The notes: generated by a model not told the origin, from the sequence alone. Numbered from the stretch's first letter, positions 1-8,141 are shown. The stretch is DNA of 17,530 nt from Nitrospirota bacterium (GCA_016214375.1 JACROQ010000025.1:1-17530); one strand, 5' to 3'. Numbers and translations: made by a program.

Positions 1-7
1 TTTTCTC

Positions 8-27
8 TTGCCCAATGAATTGGGCAA
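8..27. repeat. Short perfect hairpin beyond rodZ
   Basis: The arms TTGCCCAA (8-15) and TTGGGCAA (20-27) are perfectly complementary around a 4-base loop. It lies about 80 bases past the rodZ stop codon. No T-run follows it in the direction of the minus-strand transcript, so it is not a classical intrinsic terminator. It may be part of a REP-like palindrome cluster. Confidence 0.6.
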
Positions 28-68
28 CTACCCGCCGCTGGCCATGAAGGCTGGCACGACGTACATTT

Positions 69-87
69 CGCAGGCTAAAAGCCTGCG
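69..87. repeat. Palindromic REP-like hairpin after rodZ
   Basis: CGCAGGCT (69-76) and AGCCTGCG (80-87) form a perfect 8-bp GC-rich stem around AAA. It lies 18 bases beyond the rodZ stop at 105. Such short GC-rich palindromes at 3' ends often protect or terminate transcripts. No U-tract follows on the minus strand, so a role in termination is uncertain. Confidence 0.55.
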
Positions 88-104
88 GCTACTCTCTGCG
101 GCAA

Positions 105-878
105 CTACCTGCTTACCCCCGCACGGGTCACGACGACATTTCTGACCACCTCTCCCCTCTTTCCAAAGGGTTCCTGTGCCTTTCCATTGACCTCTACATC
201 CACCCCGCCGGCATTCCCAAGCGTCACGGTCATCCTGCCCTCTCCCTTCCACAACACCACTTCACCGGGCCTCATGAGGGCCTCTTTGACCTCGCCCCCA
301 TCCAGGTTCACCTGGATCCACGTCAGTTCATTTGCAGATACCTTTAAGAGCACCGGCTCCACAGGCCCTGCAGGAGGCCGGACAACCGGTTCGGGTTTCA
401 CCTCCGCAGGTGCGGATGGCGCTATCCTCTCCACTCTCACCTCTTTAGAGCTCTGTATCGTCGCTGTATCCCTCCCCCCGCCAAAGAGCATGATGATGAT
501 CAAGAGGGCGAGCATCCCTGCCCCCATGGGCAGGACTATCTTGATGTTCTTCTGGATAAAGGACTTGCATTCGCCGCCTTCGCCACCACCATCGCCGCTG
601 CTGCCATGCTCTTCTGTCTTAAGTCCCTCATGAGCGACAGGCTCTGTCCTTTTCCCCTCCGTAAGCTTGCCGATAATCTCCTTCTCTTTGATTCCCAAGA
701 ACCTGGCGTAGGAGCGGAGAAAGCCCTTCAGAAATGTCTCCCCCGGAAGCTTTGAGAACTCGTCATTTTCGATCGCCTCAAGGTAGCGGAGATTGATCTT
801 CGTAACGCGGGCAACATCTTCAAGGCTGTAGCCGCATACCTTCCTGACCCTCTGCAGATGTTCCCCGATGGTCTCCAT
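105..878 (-). CDS. rodZ: RodZ-like cytoskeletal protein, HTH plus DUF4115
   Basis: A 257-residue inner-membrane protein. Residues about 1-70 form an N-terminal helix-turn-helix of the Xre/HTH_25 type (GEHLQRVRKVCGYSLEDVA, then the typical FLKGFLRSYARFLGI). A charged linker follows, then one hydrophobic membrane segment at about 112-133, a proline-rich periplasmic linker and a C-terminal DUF4115 beta domain (about 175-255). In the RodZ family the cytoplasmic HTH binds MreB and helps maintain rod shape. The start lies 1 base after the stop of the upstream TPR lipoprotein gene, so the two are very probably co-translated. A pilF-rodZ neighbourhood is known from gammaproteobacteria, which supports both calls. 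It appears to be the last gene of the long minus-strand unit. The domain architecture is clear. The cell-shape role is inferred from the family. Confidence 0.85.
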   Translation of the reverse strand: METIGEHLQRVRKVCGYSLEDVARVTKINLRYLEAIENDEFSKLPGETFLKGFLRSYARFLGIKEKEIIGKLTEGKRTEPVAHEGLKTEEHGSSGDGGGEGGECKSFIQKNIKIVLPMGAGMLALLIIIMLFGGGRDTATIQSSKEVRVERIAPSAPAEVKPEPVVRPPAGPVEPVLLKVSANELTWIQVNLDGGEVKEALMRPGEVVLWKGEGRMTVTLGNAGGVDVEVNGKAQEPFGKRGEVVRNVVVTRAGVSR

Positions 879-879
879 A

Positions 880-1671
880 TCACTTTTTTAACAGGTCAAT
901 ATACTTCATGGAATCGACCGCTGCATCACTCTCCGGGGATAACTCGACCACCTTTTTAAACGCGTCCAGCGCCTGTGACCTCATCCCCTCTTTTAAGTAG
1001 GCAAATCCCAGGTTATAGTAAATATCCATATTCCGCACATCCAGCCTCTTCGCCGCTTCATAGGAGGCTATAGCCTCCTTAGTCATCTCTAACTTCATAT
1101 AGGTGAAACCCAGCCAGAGATGGAACATGGACATGTCCTGTTGAAACTTTACGGCCTCTTTAAACTCCAGCATGGCCGGTTGATAATCCCCCTTATTAAA
1201 ATAGGCATAACCTATATTATAGTGGACCCACTGGGGGGTGGAATACTGACGGTTCTCAAGGGCCTTTTTATACTCATTGATCGCATCATCCCATTTGCCG
1301 AGTTTTCCGTATATGGCGCCCAGGCCATTGTGGGCCTCGGCATACACAGGGTCTATGGTCAAGGCCTTCTTATAGGCATCGATGGCATCTTCAAGCCTGT
1401 CCATCTTGAAATCGACAATACCAATCGCATAGTAGTATGTCTTATCGCCCGGATTGAATCCGATGGCCTTCTGGAATTCGATAAAGGCCATCTGCAGGTT
1501 ATTCTCGTTAAGATGCGCCATCCCCAGCTTATAGTGGCTGTCGGCCTCCCGCTCTTTCTTGACCTGATTCTCTGTCATGGCACAGCCGGCAGTCATGAAC
1601 AACGCAAGTATCAGCCCTCCCAATACCCGTTTCGCATACTTCCGTGTCCACTGATTATGGATTGAATACAT
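880..1671 (-). CDS. TPR lipoprotein, PilF/PilW-like
   Basis: A secreted lipoprotein built of about five or six tetratricopeptide repeats. A basic, hydrophobic signal peptide ends in the lipobox MTAGC, with Cys30 as the predicted lipidated residue. The repeats then run almost to the C-terminus (for example YYAIGIVDFKMDRLEDAIDA and YYNLGFAYLKEGMRSQALDA). I chose ATG at 1671 because AGGAG lies 7 bases upstream. A TTG at 1686 in the same frame would make the start codon overlap that ribosome-binding site. The gene overlaps the PfkB-kinase gene by 17 bases and ends 1 base before rodZ. PilF/PilW lipoproteins help assemble the type IV pilus secretin and are often next to rodZ. No pilus genes are present in this window, so a general envelope TPR lipoprotein is also possible. 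Confidence 0.75.
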   Translation of the reverse strand: MYSIHNQWTRKYAKRVLGGLILALFMTAGCAMTENQVKKEREADSHYKLGMAHLNENNLQMAFIEFQKAIGFNPGDKTYYYAIGIVDFKMDRLEDAIDAYKKALTIDPVYAEAHNGLGAIYGKLGKWDDAINEYKKALENRQYSTPQWVHYNIGYAYFNKGDYQPAMLEFKEAVKFQQDMSMFHLWLGFTYMKLEMTKEAIASYEAAKRLDVRNMDIYYNLGFAYLKEGMRSQALDAFKKVVELSPESDAAVDSMKYIDLLKK

Positions 1672-2581
1672 CTTCCGGCTCCTCAAAGTGCGTCAGTTGT
1701 TTAAATTCACGGTATCGGTTAAGGATCTCTTTGTAATCAAGCGCCCTGATCCTGTTCAGGCTGAAATCCTCGACGACAAAAGAGGCCATCACACTCCCGA
1801 ATATGACCGCCTGCCTCATATTCTCTTCTGTAAAATTCATGGTGTTCAGAAGATACCCCATAAATCCGCCGGCAAAGCTATCCCCGGCGCCGGTGGGATC
1901 AAAGACATTCTCCATCGGATACGCGGGCGCGGCAAAGATGCTCTGTGAGTTGAACATCAGGGCCCCGTACTCCCCCCTCTTTATGATGAGGTGTTTCGGG
2001 CCATAGGAGCGGATGGCCTTCGCCGCCTTCACCAGGTTTGCCTCCTGTGCCAATTGTCTTGCCTCGCCGTCGTTGATGACCAGGATGTCCACATGCCCAA
2101 GTGTCTTCAGCAGGGCCTCCCTCTTGCCGGATATCCAGAAATTCATGGTATCACAGGCAATAATTTTCGGAGACCTTACCTGGTTCAGGACATCCATCTG
2201 AAGTTCAGGGTTGATGTTGGCCAGAAACACCCCTTCTGCCTCTTTATAGGATGCGGGGAGTACCGGTTTAAACGCCTCAAAGACATTCAGGTGGGTCTCA
2301 AGGGTCTGGGCCTCGTTCAACTGGTAGCCGTACTCCCCCTTCCATCGGAAGGTTTTGCCGGCCTGTTTCTCAAGCCCTTCGATATTAATCCCGCGGCTCT
2401 TCAGAAAATTCAGATGCTGGGCCGGAAAATCCTCTCCCACCACCGCCACAAGATTTACGTCTGTAAAATAGCTCGCTGCCGTGGAAAAATAGGTGGCAGA
2501 CCCTCCAAGGATATCCTCAACCTCTCCGAAGGGTGTCCTGACACTGTCAAAGGCAACGGAACCAACAACCAATAGACTCAT
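1655..2581 (-). CDS. PfkB-family sugar/nucleoside kinase
   Basis: A 308-residue ribokinase-fold enzyme. The N-terminus has the family GG substrate-binding region (ILGGSATYFSTAASYF, about 24-40). The C-terminal PfkB signature DPTGAGDSFAGGF (about 228-240) contains the catalytic Asp and the anion-hole glycines. Length is normal for the family. The ATG at 2581 is preceded by AGGAGG 4 bases upstream. It lies 18 bases after mtnP and overlaps the TPR lipoprotein gene downstream. The phosphorylated substrate cannot be read from the sequence. Because mtnP releases adenine and methylthioribose-1-phosphate, a purine nucleoside or a salvage sugar is a reasonable guess, but this is inference from position only. 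Confidence 0.8.
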   Translation of the reverse strand: MSLLVVGSVAFDSVRTPFGEVEDILGGSATYFSTAASYFTDVNLVAVVGEDFPAQHLNFLKSRGINIEGLEKQAGKTFRWKGEYGYQLNEAQTLETHLNVFEAFKPVLPASYKEAEGVFLANINPELQMDVLNQVRSPKIIACDTMNFWISGKREALLKTLGHVDILVINDGEARQLAQEANLVKAAKAIRSYGPKHLIIKRGEYGALMFNSQSIFAAPAYPMENVFDPTGAGDSFAGGFMGYLLNTMNFTEENMRQAVIFGSVMASFVVEDFSLNRIRALDYKEILNRYREFKQLTHFEEPEDVFNP

Positions 2582-2599
2582 GTAACCTCCTAATAAATC

Positions 2600-3463
2600 C
2601 TATTTCACGTATTTCCCTATAATGAGTTTCAGCCTCTCCTTAGCTTCAGCCGGAATACTCTCCGGCGCAGTAATAATAGCATTGCTCATCGCCGTAGAAC
2701 AGGAACATCTGCGATCAGCCGGGATACTGCCGACGGCCTCTTTAATGATCTTCTTTGAGGTCTCTACATTCTTATTCAGTACCTCAAGGATCGCATCGGC
2801 TGTCACGGCGGCCTCCCCGTGATGCCCGCAGTCATAATCTGTAACGAGGGCAATGGTCGCATAGCATATCTCGGCCTCCCGTGCAAGTTTCGCCTCTGTC
2901 ACATTGGTCATCCCGATGATATCCACACCCCAGCTCTTATAGATCATAGATTCTCCGCGCGTAGAGAATTGCGGCCCTTCGATGCACAGATAAACGCCCC
3001 CCCGGTGGACCTTAGCCCCAACACCGGCCGCCGCCTTGTATAAGGTCCCGGAGAGTACAGGACATACAGGGTCTGCAAGGGACACATGGGCGACAATACC
3101 GTCTCCGAAGAAGGTGCTGATGCGCCGTCTGGTATTGTCATAGAACTGGTCAGGGATCACGATCTCCCTGGGGTGTATCCCCTCCTTCATGCTCCCCACG
3201 GCACTGACGGAGATGATCTTGTTGACCCCCAGCTTCTTCATGCCGTAGATATTGGCCCTGAAGTTCAGATCCGAAGGCTGGACCCTGTGGCCCCTGCCAT
3301 GGCGGGGCAGGAACGCAATCCTCCGCCCCTTCAGCTCGCCGACAATAAACGGATCCGAGGGAGGACCAAAGGGGGTATCGATCCTGACCTCCTCTACCCT
3401 TTCAAGCCCCTCCATTTTATAGAGACCGCTGCCCCCGATGACGCCTATTTCCACCTCAGACAT
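2600..3463 (-). CDS. mtnP: S-methyl-5'-thioadenosine phosphorylase
   Basis: A 287-residue member of the PNP/MTAP phosphorylase family. Expected landmarks are present: GVIGGSGLY at the N-terminus with the phosphate-binding Ser, FLPRHGRGHR (about 51-60), the EGPQFSTRGES substrate region (about 162-172) and the IIGMTNVTEAKLAREAEICY block. These fit cleavage of methylthioadenosine to adenine and 5-methylthioribose-1-phosphate in methionine salvage and polyamine metabolism. Other phosphorylases of this family act on inosine or guanosine, so exact specificity is inferred. The ATG at 3463 overlaps the end of hfq by 8 bases, with AGGAGG 6 bases upstream inside hfq, indicating coupled translation. No other methionine-salvage genes are nearby except possibly the adjacent kinase. 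Confidence 0.88.
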   Translation of the reverse strand: MSEVEIGVIGGSGLYKMEGLERVEEVRIDTPFGPPSDPFIVGELKGRRIAFLPRHGRGHRVQPSDLNFRANIYGMKKLGVNKIISVSAVGSMKEGIHPREIVIPDQFYDNTRRRISTFFGDGIVAHVSLADPVCPVLSGTLYKAAAGVGAKVHRGGVYLCIEGPQFSTRGESMIYKSWGVDIIGMTNVTEAKLAREAEICYATIALVTDYDCGHHGEAAVTADAILEVLNKNVETSKKIIKEAVGSIPADRRCSCSTAMSNAIITAPESIPAEAKERLKLIIGKYVK

Positions 3464-3722
3464 TGACGACCTCCTCTATCTTCTTCTCCTCCGTTTCTCT
3501 GGCATCAAACTCTTTTATGCCCTTCTTCGGCACAATCATGGCAATAGAGTGTTTATAAATGAGGTGCTGATTCTCCCCCTTCAGCAGGATACTGAAGTTG
3601 TCAAATCCTTTTATAATACCCGTAATCTTTGAACCATTCAAGATATGAATAGTCACAGGCGTCCTCTCCTTCCTGAGGTGATTCAAAAATTGGTCCTGAA
3701 GGTTAATCGTCGTCCTACTCAT
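3456..3722 (-). CDS. hfq: RNA chaperone Hfq
   Basis: An 88-residue Sm-like protein. The N-terminus NLQDQFLNHLRKERTPVTIH with the Q-x-x-F-L-N pattern and the Sm1 region (ILNGSKITGIIKGFDNFSIL) are typical. The Sm2 motif appears as YKHSIAMIVP, close to the classical YKHAIS-P. It is expected to form a hexamer that anneals small RNAs to mRNAs. The C-terminal tail is short and acidic/basic (about 20 residues), as in many non-enteric bacteria. I chose ATG at 3722, which has AGGAG 8 bases upstream. An in-frame GTG at 3731 would sit against that ribosome-binding site. The start overlaps the miaA stop by 8 bases and the end overlaps mtnP by 8 bases. The miaA-hfq order is widely conserved. Confidence 0.95.
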   Translation of the reverse strand: MSRTTINLQDQFLNHLRKERTPVTIHILNGSKITGIIKGFDNFSILLKGENQHLIYKHSIAMIVPKKGIKEFDARETEEKKIEEVVNV

Positions 3723-4692
3723 GAGACACACTCCTTTCGTTATTAGGTAAAACTGACCTCATGTCCCTGCCTATCTCTTCCAAATGGGAGAGATCCGCCT
3801 TTGCTGTATACCACCTGATCCGGTTATCCCGCCGGAACCATGTCAACTGCCGTTTTGCATAATGCCTCGTATCTCTTTTCAGGAGACGGATTGCATCTTC
3901 CAGACTATACATCCCTTTAATATAGCCTGCAAGCTGTTTGTACCCCAGTCGGCGCATCGGGAGGATAGATCCTCCATGAACCGCTATCAGCCCCCTGACC
4001 TCAGCCTCAAGCCCCGCCTCCATCATCCAGTCTACCCGCTCTTCTATTTTCTGATACAGGATCTTACGCTCCATGGTAATGCCTGCAATCACGGGATCAT
4101 ACGGCCGCTCCTTAAACCCATGGACTTCCTGGATATCCGAGAGCGGGACACCCCCGGACTCGTATACCTCTAAGGAGCGTATGATCCTCACCGTATCATT
4201 CGGCTTTGTCCGGCCTGCGGACACCGGATCGACCTCACACAATCTCCGGTAGAGATACCCTTTACCATGCTCCGCCTCTTCAGACAACAACCTCTTTCTG
4301 AGAATCCAGTCGGTCTTAGGCGCCTCGCAGAGACCGTCGACAAGGGCCCTGACATACAACCCTGTGCCGCCTGCTACAATGGGTATCTTACCCCTCTCAT
4401 GAAGTCCGGTGATGACCGGTCTTGCACGACTGACATAATCCCAGACGCTGAACCTCGTGTCCGGTTCAATAATGCTGATCATGTGGTGCGGGACCGCCTT
4501 CATCTCTTCTCCGGACGGCTTGGCCGTCCCGATATCCATGCCCCGGTATACCTGTATGGAGTCTGCACTGATAATCTCTGTGTCAAAGAGCCTTGCCAGA
4601 TGGATGGCCAGGGCGCTCTTCCCCGCTGCCGTGGGCCCGACGATTACGATAAGCGGCCTCTTTTCACCCTCCCCCTCTTCACGTCCTCCCAA
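3715..4692 (-). CDS. miaA: tRNA dimethylallyltransferase MiaA
   Basis: A 325-residue enzyme that adds a dimethylallyl group to A37 of tRNAs reading UNN codons. The P-loop GPTAAGKS (about 19-26) is followed by DSIQVYRGMDIGTAKP (about 44-59), both hallmarks of the family. HHMISIIEP, GGTGLYVRAL and the C-terminal RDTRHYAKRQLTWFR are also present. Length is normal. The start is an unusual TTG at 4692. There is no ATG or GTG in frame before the P-loop, and GGAG sits 7 bases upstream. It lies inside the end of mutL (14-base overlap), and its stop overlaps the hfq start, so mutL, miaA and hfq form a tightly coupled block. Confidence 0.94.
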   Translation of the reverse strand: MGGREEGEGEKRPLIVIVGPTAAGKSALAIHLARLFDTEIISADSIQVYRGMDIGTAKPSGEEMKAVPHHMISIIEPDTRFSVWDYVSRARPVITGLHERGKIPIVAGGTGLYVRALVDGLCEAPKTDWILRKRLLSEEAEHGKGYLYRRLCEVDPVSAGRTKPNDTVRIIRSLEVYESGGVPLSDIQEVHGFKERPYDPVIAGITMERKILYQKIEERVDWMMEAGLEAEVRGLIAVHGGSILPMRRLGYKQLAGYIKGMYSLEDAIRLLKRDTRHYAKRQLTWFRRDNRIRWYTAKADLSHLEEIGRDMRSVLPNNERSVSHE

Positions 4693-6318
4693 ACATCTTC
4701 TCCATATCCGTATATGAAAATCTCCTGACGATGGGCCTGCCGTGCGGACATGTGTACGGCATGTCTGTCTGCAACAGCGCCGATAAAAGGGAGGTCATCT
4801 CTCCCTGAGACAGGAGGTCCTTTCCCCGTACCGCCTTATGGCAGGCCTTTCTGCTCAACAGGGCATTCAGGATATCTTCTGTGGCCGTCAGTCTTATACC
4901 CCTGCCGGATGAAGATTCCCTCTCTATCATCTCATCAATCATATCCGTAATAAGGGCCCTGCAGGCCTCTCCGGCAAATAGGACAGGGACGGTGCGGATC
5001 ATAAAAGACCGCTCTCCCATCTCCTCGATATCAAACCCTAACCGGCTGAGAGTCTCTTGATACCCCATCAATACATGGGCCTTATCAAGGCTTAGCTCTA
5101 GGGTCTCAGGGATCAGGAGATATTGCACCTCTATCTTGCTATCCGCATATCCCCTTTTAAGCCTGTCGTAGATGACCCTCTCATGCGCCGCATGCTGGTC
5201 TATGATGTGCAACTCCCCGTTGATCTCGCCAACGATGAAGAGGGCGCCCACCTGACCGAATACCCGGATCGACGGCCCCACAGATATCTCCTGTGGATGA
5301 AACTCTCTATCATCGATAAAGGGGTTGGGATGGCCGGCAATCCCTTCCCGTATCTCAGGCCTGACTGCCGATTCAAAGGCCTCCGGATAGGCGGAGGCCC
5401 GCCCCTTTGGCCGCAAGCTATCTCTAACCGCCCCGGCGACCCTGTCATGGATATACCGGTTGTCCCTGAATTTTACCTCTCTCTTTGACGGGTGCACATT
5501 CACGTCTACGGATGCGGGGTCTATCTCGATCCATAAAACCGCCATGGCATATCGATCCCGCGGGATCAGATCCGAATACGCCTCCTGAAGCGCATGGGAG
5601 AGTGTGGGGTTTCTGACAGACCTCTTATTCACGAAGAACAACTGGTTTTCCCTGCTTCTGAAGGTCAGGGAGGGTCTTGATATAAACCCATGTATGGAAC
5701 ACCCCTCTGTCTCACAGGAGACATTCATCAATTCCTGTAAGATGTCCCCCCCATATATCTGATAAAGCCTTTCTTCGACATCCCCTACAGGCGGGAAATC
5801 GAGCAGGGGAACGCCTCCTTTATCGATATTCATGAGGGTAAGGTGGATATCCTTATACCCGAGTGCATGCCGGGTGACGATGTTTAACATATGTCCGAGT
5901 TCTGTGGCATGTCCCTTCAAAAAGCTCTTCCTCGCGGGGACATTATAGAACAGGTCTCGCACCTCGATCTCTGTCCCTGGAGGACAGCCGGCATCGGTGC
6001 TCTTGATGAATTCTCCGCCCGCTATCTCCACAAGCCGAGGGTATGGATATTAAACAGATCCTCCTTGGAAGAAATCTTGCTGGTGGCATGACGCCCAAAG
6101 GCTATGATGGCATCCTTACTGCTCATCCCTATCCCGTTGTCCGCCACAGAGATCAGCCTTGTACCCCCCTTCTCTATCTTAATGACGATCCGGGTCCCTT
6201 CTGCATCGATGGAATTCTCGACCAGCTCTTTTAACACAGAGGCAGGCCTCTCTACCACTTCCCCAGCAGCAATCTGGTTTGTTAGTTCTTGCGGCAGGTG
6301 TCTTATCCGGTCAGGCAT
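4679..6318 (-). pseudogene. mutL: mutL, disrupted by internal deletion with frameshift
   Basis: DNA mismatch-repair MutL in two frames. The N-terminal piece (6318-6022, 98 aa) has the GHKL ATPase motifs AAGEVVERPASVLKELVENS, VADNGIGM and FGRHATSKI, then breaks off after HTLG at a TAG stop. Homology resumes at once in another frame with VEIAGGEF and runs 450 aa to the end. Compared with typical MutL, about 25-30 residues are missing between TLG and VEIAGG, including the ATP-lid motif GFRGEAL. The remainder looks healthy: GTEIEVRDLFYNVPARKSFL, VNVHPSKREVKF, the metal-binding endonuclease motif DQHAAHERVIYD (last acidic residue D rather than the usual E), ACHKAV and CPHGRP. As written it cannot make an active MutL. 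The ATG at 6318 is 6 bases after cpoB, with no strong ribosome-binding site. Real deletion or assembly error remains open. Confidence 0.85.
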
Positions 6319-6324
6319 GCGGAC

Positions 6325-7320
6325 TCAGTGTAATTCGGTCAACTTAACCTTTGCCAATCTTGCCTCGTCAGAATAGGGAAACTGTTCGATCACCTTCTTA
6401 AAATAGGCCATGGCCGTTTCCTTGTTCCCTGTCTTCTCATAGGAATATCCCATCTTCAATAAGGCGCCTACTACCTTATTGCTCTTGGGAAAATCAATGG
6501 TAACACTCTCAAACGCTGCAACCGCCTTCGCGTAATCCCCTTTGCTGTAGTAACATTCCCCTATCCAATACACGGCATTGGGCGCTAAATTACCGCCAGG
6601 GGACTGCCGGAGATAATCTGAAAATCCTGCAATGGCAAGGTCGTAGTTGCCCAGCATGTACTCTTTATAGGCCTGATTATACAGATCCGATGGCGCCGCT
6701 GTACTGACGCCGGTCCCCTCAGCAGGGAGCGCAGGGGCCGGTTCTTCAGGTTGAGGTGGCGGAAGGGCCACAGGCAGCTTGATCTGGGGTTCAGTCTTGA
6801 CGACAGGCTTTCCGGTCTTACCCGGGTCCACATCCTGGCCCGGCAGGAGTATCTTGTCCTGCCCCCTCTGTGCCTCCCGCGTCTTAACCTCCAGGATGTC
6901 CACCTTCCTTGATAACTCCTGGACTGTCCTCCCCTGATCGTCCAACCCCTCCGACATCTCAGACAATCTGTGGTTATTCTCCTCTAACCTCCCCTGGATC
7001 ACCTGTACATCCGTCGCCATCTGATCAAACCTGACCTCATAGTTTGCCTGATTTTTCTGGAGGGACTCTACCATCTCTTTCGCCTCGCCCCCAAACTTTG
7101 CCACACTCTCCCGCATCTGTACCATCGTCTGCTCCTGCGGTACAGGACGCTGCGGCCTCTGCAGCAAAGAGACATCCCGCTGTGTCTCCAGGACTATCCC
7201 CTTCATCCTCCTCACTTCGTTCTCAAGGTCCACCATATCTGCCTGCATGGCACAGCCATAACTGGTCAGTATCCATAGCCATAGCGTTGCAATGACGAAT
7301 GTCTTGCTCAGGGTTATCAT
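6325..7320 (-). CDS. cpoB: Cell division coordinator CpoB/YbgF-like TPR protein
   Basis: A 331-residue envelope protein. I chose ATG at 7320, which overlaps the pal stop (TAATG); an upstream in-frame start would sit inside pal. A hydrophobic signal ends at TSYGC, so it may be a lipoprotein lipidated at Cys23, although Tyr at -2 is unusual for a lipobox. Residues about 30-160 are a coiled-coil region rich in Glu, Gln and Lys, followed by a Pro/Glu linker. The C-terminal ~120 residues carry three TPR units (YKEYMLGNYDLAIAGFSDYL, CYYSKGDYAKAVAAFES, YSYEKTGNKETAMAYFKK). This architecture and its place after pal match YbgF/CpoB, which ties Tol-Pal to peptidoglycan synthesis during constriction. 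It ends 6 bases before mutL. Confidence 0.88.
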   Translation of the reverse strand: MITLSKTFVIATLWLWILTSYGCAMQADMVDLENEVRRMKGIVLETQRDVSLLQRPQRPVPQEQTMVQMRESVAKFGGEAKEMVESLQKNQANYEVRFDQMATDVQVIQGRLEENNHRLSEMSEGLDDQGRTVQELSRKVDILEVKTREAQRGQDKILLPGQDVDPGKTGKPVVKTEPQIKLPVALPPPQPEEPAPALPAEGTGVSTAAPSDLYNQAYKEYMLGNYDLAIAGFSDYLRQSPGGNLAPNAVYWIGECYYSKGDYAKAVAAFESVTIDFPKSNKVVGALLKMGYSYEKTGNKETAMAYFKKVIEQFPYSDEARLAKVKLTELH

Positions 7321-8042
7321 TATCTCGCCACTACGGTAAAGTGTCCCCGCCTGTTCTGTGCCCAGCATTCTTCATTATGCTCTTTGCAGAAGCCCTTCTC
7401 TTCTCCATAGCTGATCGTCGCTATCCGGTTCTGGGGGGCGCCAAAGACTGTCAGGTATTTCTTAATCATCAGCGCCCTTTTCTCTCCCAGGGCCAGATTA
7501 TACTCACCAGTGCCGCGCTCATCGGCATACCCCTCGATGCTTACGACCACTGACCCGTTCTTCTTAATCCACTCCGCATTCTTTTTCAGGATATCCATCT
7601 CCCCTTCTTTGAGAATCGCCATATCGAAATCAAAAAAGACATCCTTCAGATCTCCTGCCTTCAGATCTGCTGTCTTCAGATCTCCTGTCTTCATATCTCC
7701 TGTCAGGGCCGCTTTCTCTCCGCCCTTAGCCGCGCCTGACTCCTCTCCGGAACCGGCACCTTCAGAGAGATCAGAGATGCCCTTTCCGGCTGTATCGTTA
7801 GGCTCAATCGTATCCTCTGCAATATTGCTGGTGTTCAACAGCGCAAGCGGCTCAGTCACCACCTCCTCTGTCCCTCCGTTCTTAGCCGTGCCATCGACCT
7901 CGACCGTGGTCTGGACATCCCTTGACGGAGAAGATGGCGCCGTCCCCTCAATCGTTGCAACCTTCTTGCTGCAAGCGCTGATTGCAAAAAGAACCATTAA
8001 CAGTACTCCAACAAATCTGACCCCCTGCCTGCTGATTTTCAT
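7320..8042 (-). CDS. pal: Peptidoglycan-associated lipoprotein Pal
   Basis: A 240-residue outer-membrane lipoprotein. The signal peptide ends in the lipobox AISAC (Cys24). A long low-complexity linker of about 105 residues follows, then an OmpA-like peptidoglycan-binding domain from about 134: DVFFDFDMAILKEGE, IEGYADERGTGEYNLALGEKRA (TD/N-ERG motif) and NRRGHFTVVAR. It should anchor the outer membrane to peptidoglycan and bind TolB. The linker holds four near-identical five-residue units (GDMKT, GDLKT, ADLKA, GDLKD). The ATG is preceded by AAGGAGGG about 8 bases upstream. Unlike its neighbours it is separated from tolB by a hairpin-rich 196-bp gap, so it may have its own regulation. Confidence 0.92.
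   Translation of the reverse strand: MKISRQGVRFVGVLLMVLFAISACSKKVATIEGTAPSSPSRDVQTTVEVDGTAKNGGTEEVVTEPLALLNTSNIAEDTIEPNDTAGKGISDLSEGAGSGEESGAAKGGEKAALTGDMKTGDLKTADLKAGDLKDVFFDFDMAILKEGEMDILKKNAEWIKKNGSVVVSIEGYADERGTGEYNLALGEKRALMIKKYLTVFGAPQNRIATISYGEEKGFCKEHNEECWAQNRRGHFTVVAR
7643..7702 (-). repeat. Four 15-bp tandem repeats inside pal linker
   Basis: Four consecutive 15-bp units (plus-strand consensus tCTTCAGATCTCCTG) start at 7643, 7658, 7673 and 7688, differing at one to three positions. Being a multiple of three, each unit adds five residues (GDLKT-type) to the Pal linker without shifting the frame. Copy number could vary between strains and alter linker length. Confidence 0.85.
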
Positions 8043-8095
8043 TATACAATCCCTCCTTGTAACGTTAAATAGTTGAGTCTCAAAAATGAGTAAAC

Positions 8096-8139
8096 TAAAT
8101 AAAACGAAATATGTGATTTTACATATTTGGTTTTATTTA
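8096..8139. promoter_or_regulatory. AT-rich 19-bp dyad upstream of pal
   Basis: TAAATAAAACGAAATATGT (8096-8114) is complementary to 8121-8139 at 18 of 19 positions around a 6-base loop. It lies 54 bases before the pal start in the tolB-pal gap. It could be an RNA hairpin, a repressor-binding dyad or the arm of a small mobile element. It does not look like a standard terminator, because the stem is AT-rich and no clean U-run follows. Confidence 0.6.
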
Positions 8140-8141
8140 TT

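Noticed and set aside
187..633. Plus-strand reading frame opposite rodZ
   Set aside because: Composition follows the antisense of the rodZ linker and DUF4115 domain, and there is no independent support.
1655..1686. TTG at 1686 as start of the TPR lipoprotein
   Set aside because: The AGGAG ribosome-binding site begins directly at that codon, while ATG at 1671 has the right spacing.
7510..8076. A 188-codon plus-strand reading frame opposite pal
   Set aside because: It is the antisense of the biased Pal linker. Pal itself has a signal peptide, lipobox and OmpA domain.
8096..8139. Intrinsic terminator of tolB
   Set aside because: The stem is AT-rich and lies about 100 bases past the stop, and the following bases are not a U-run.
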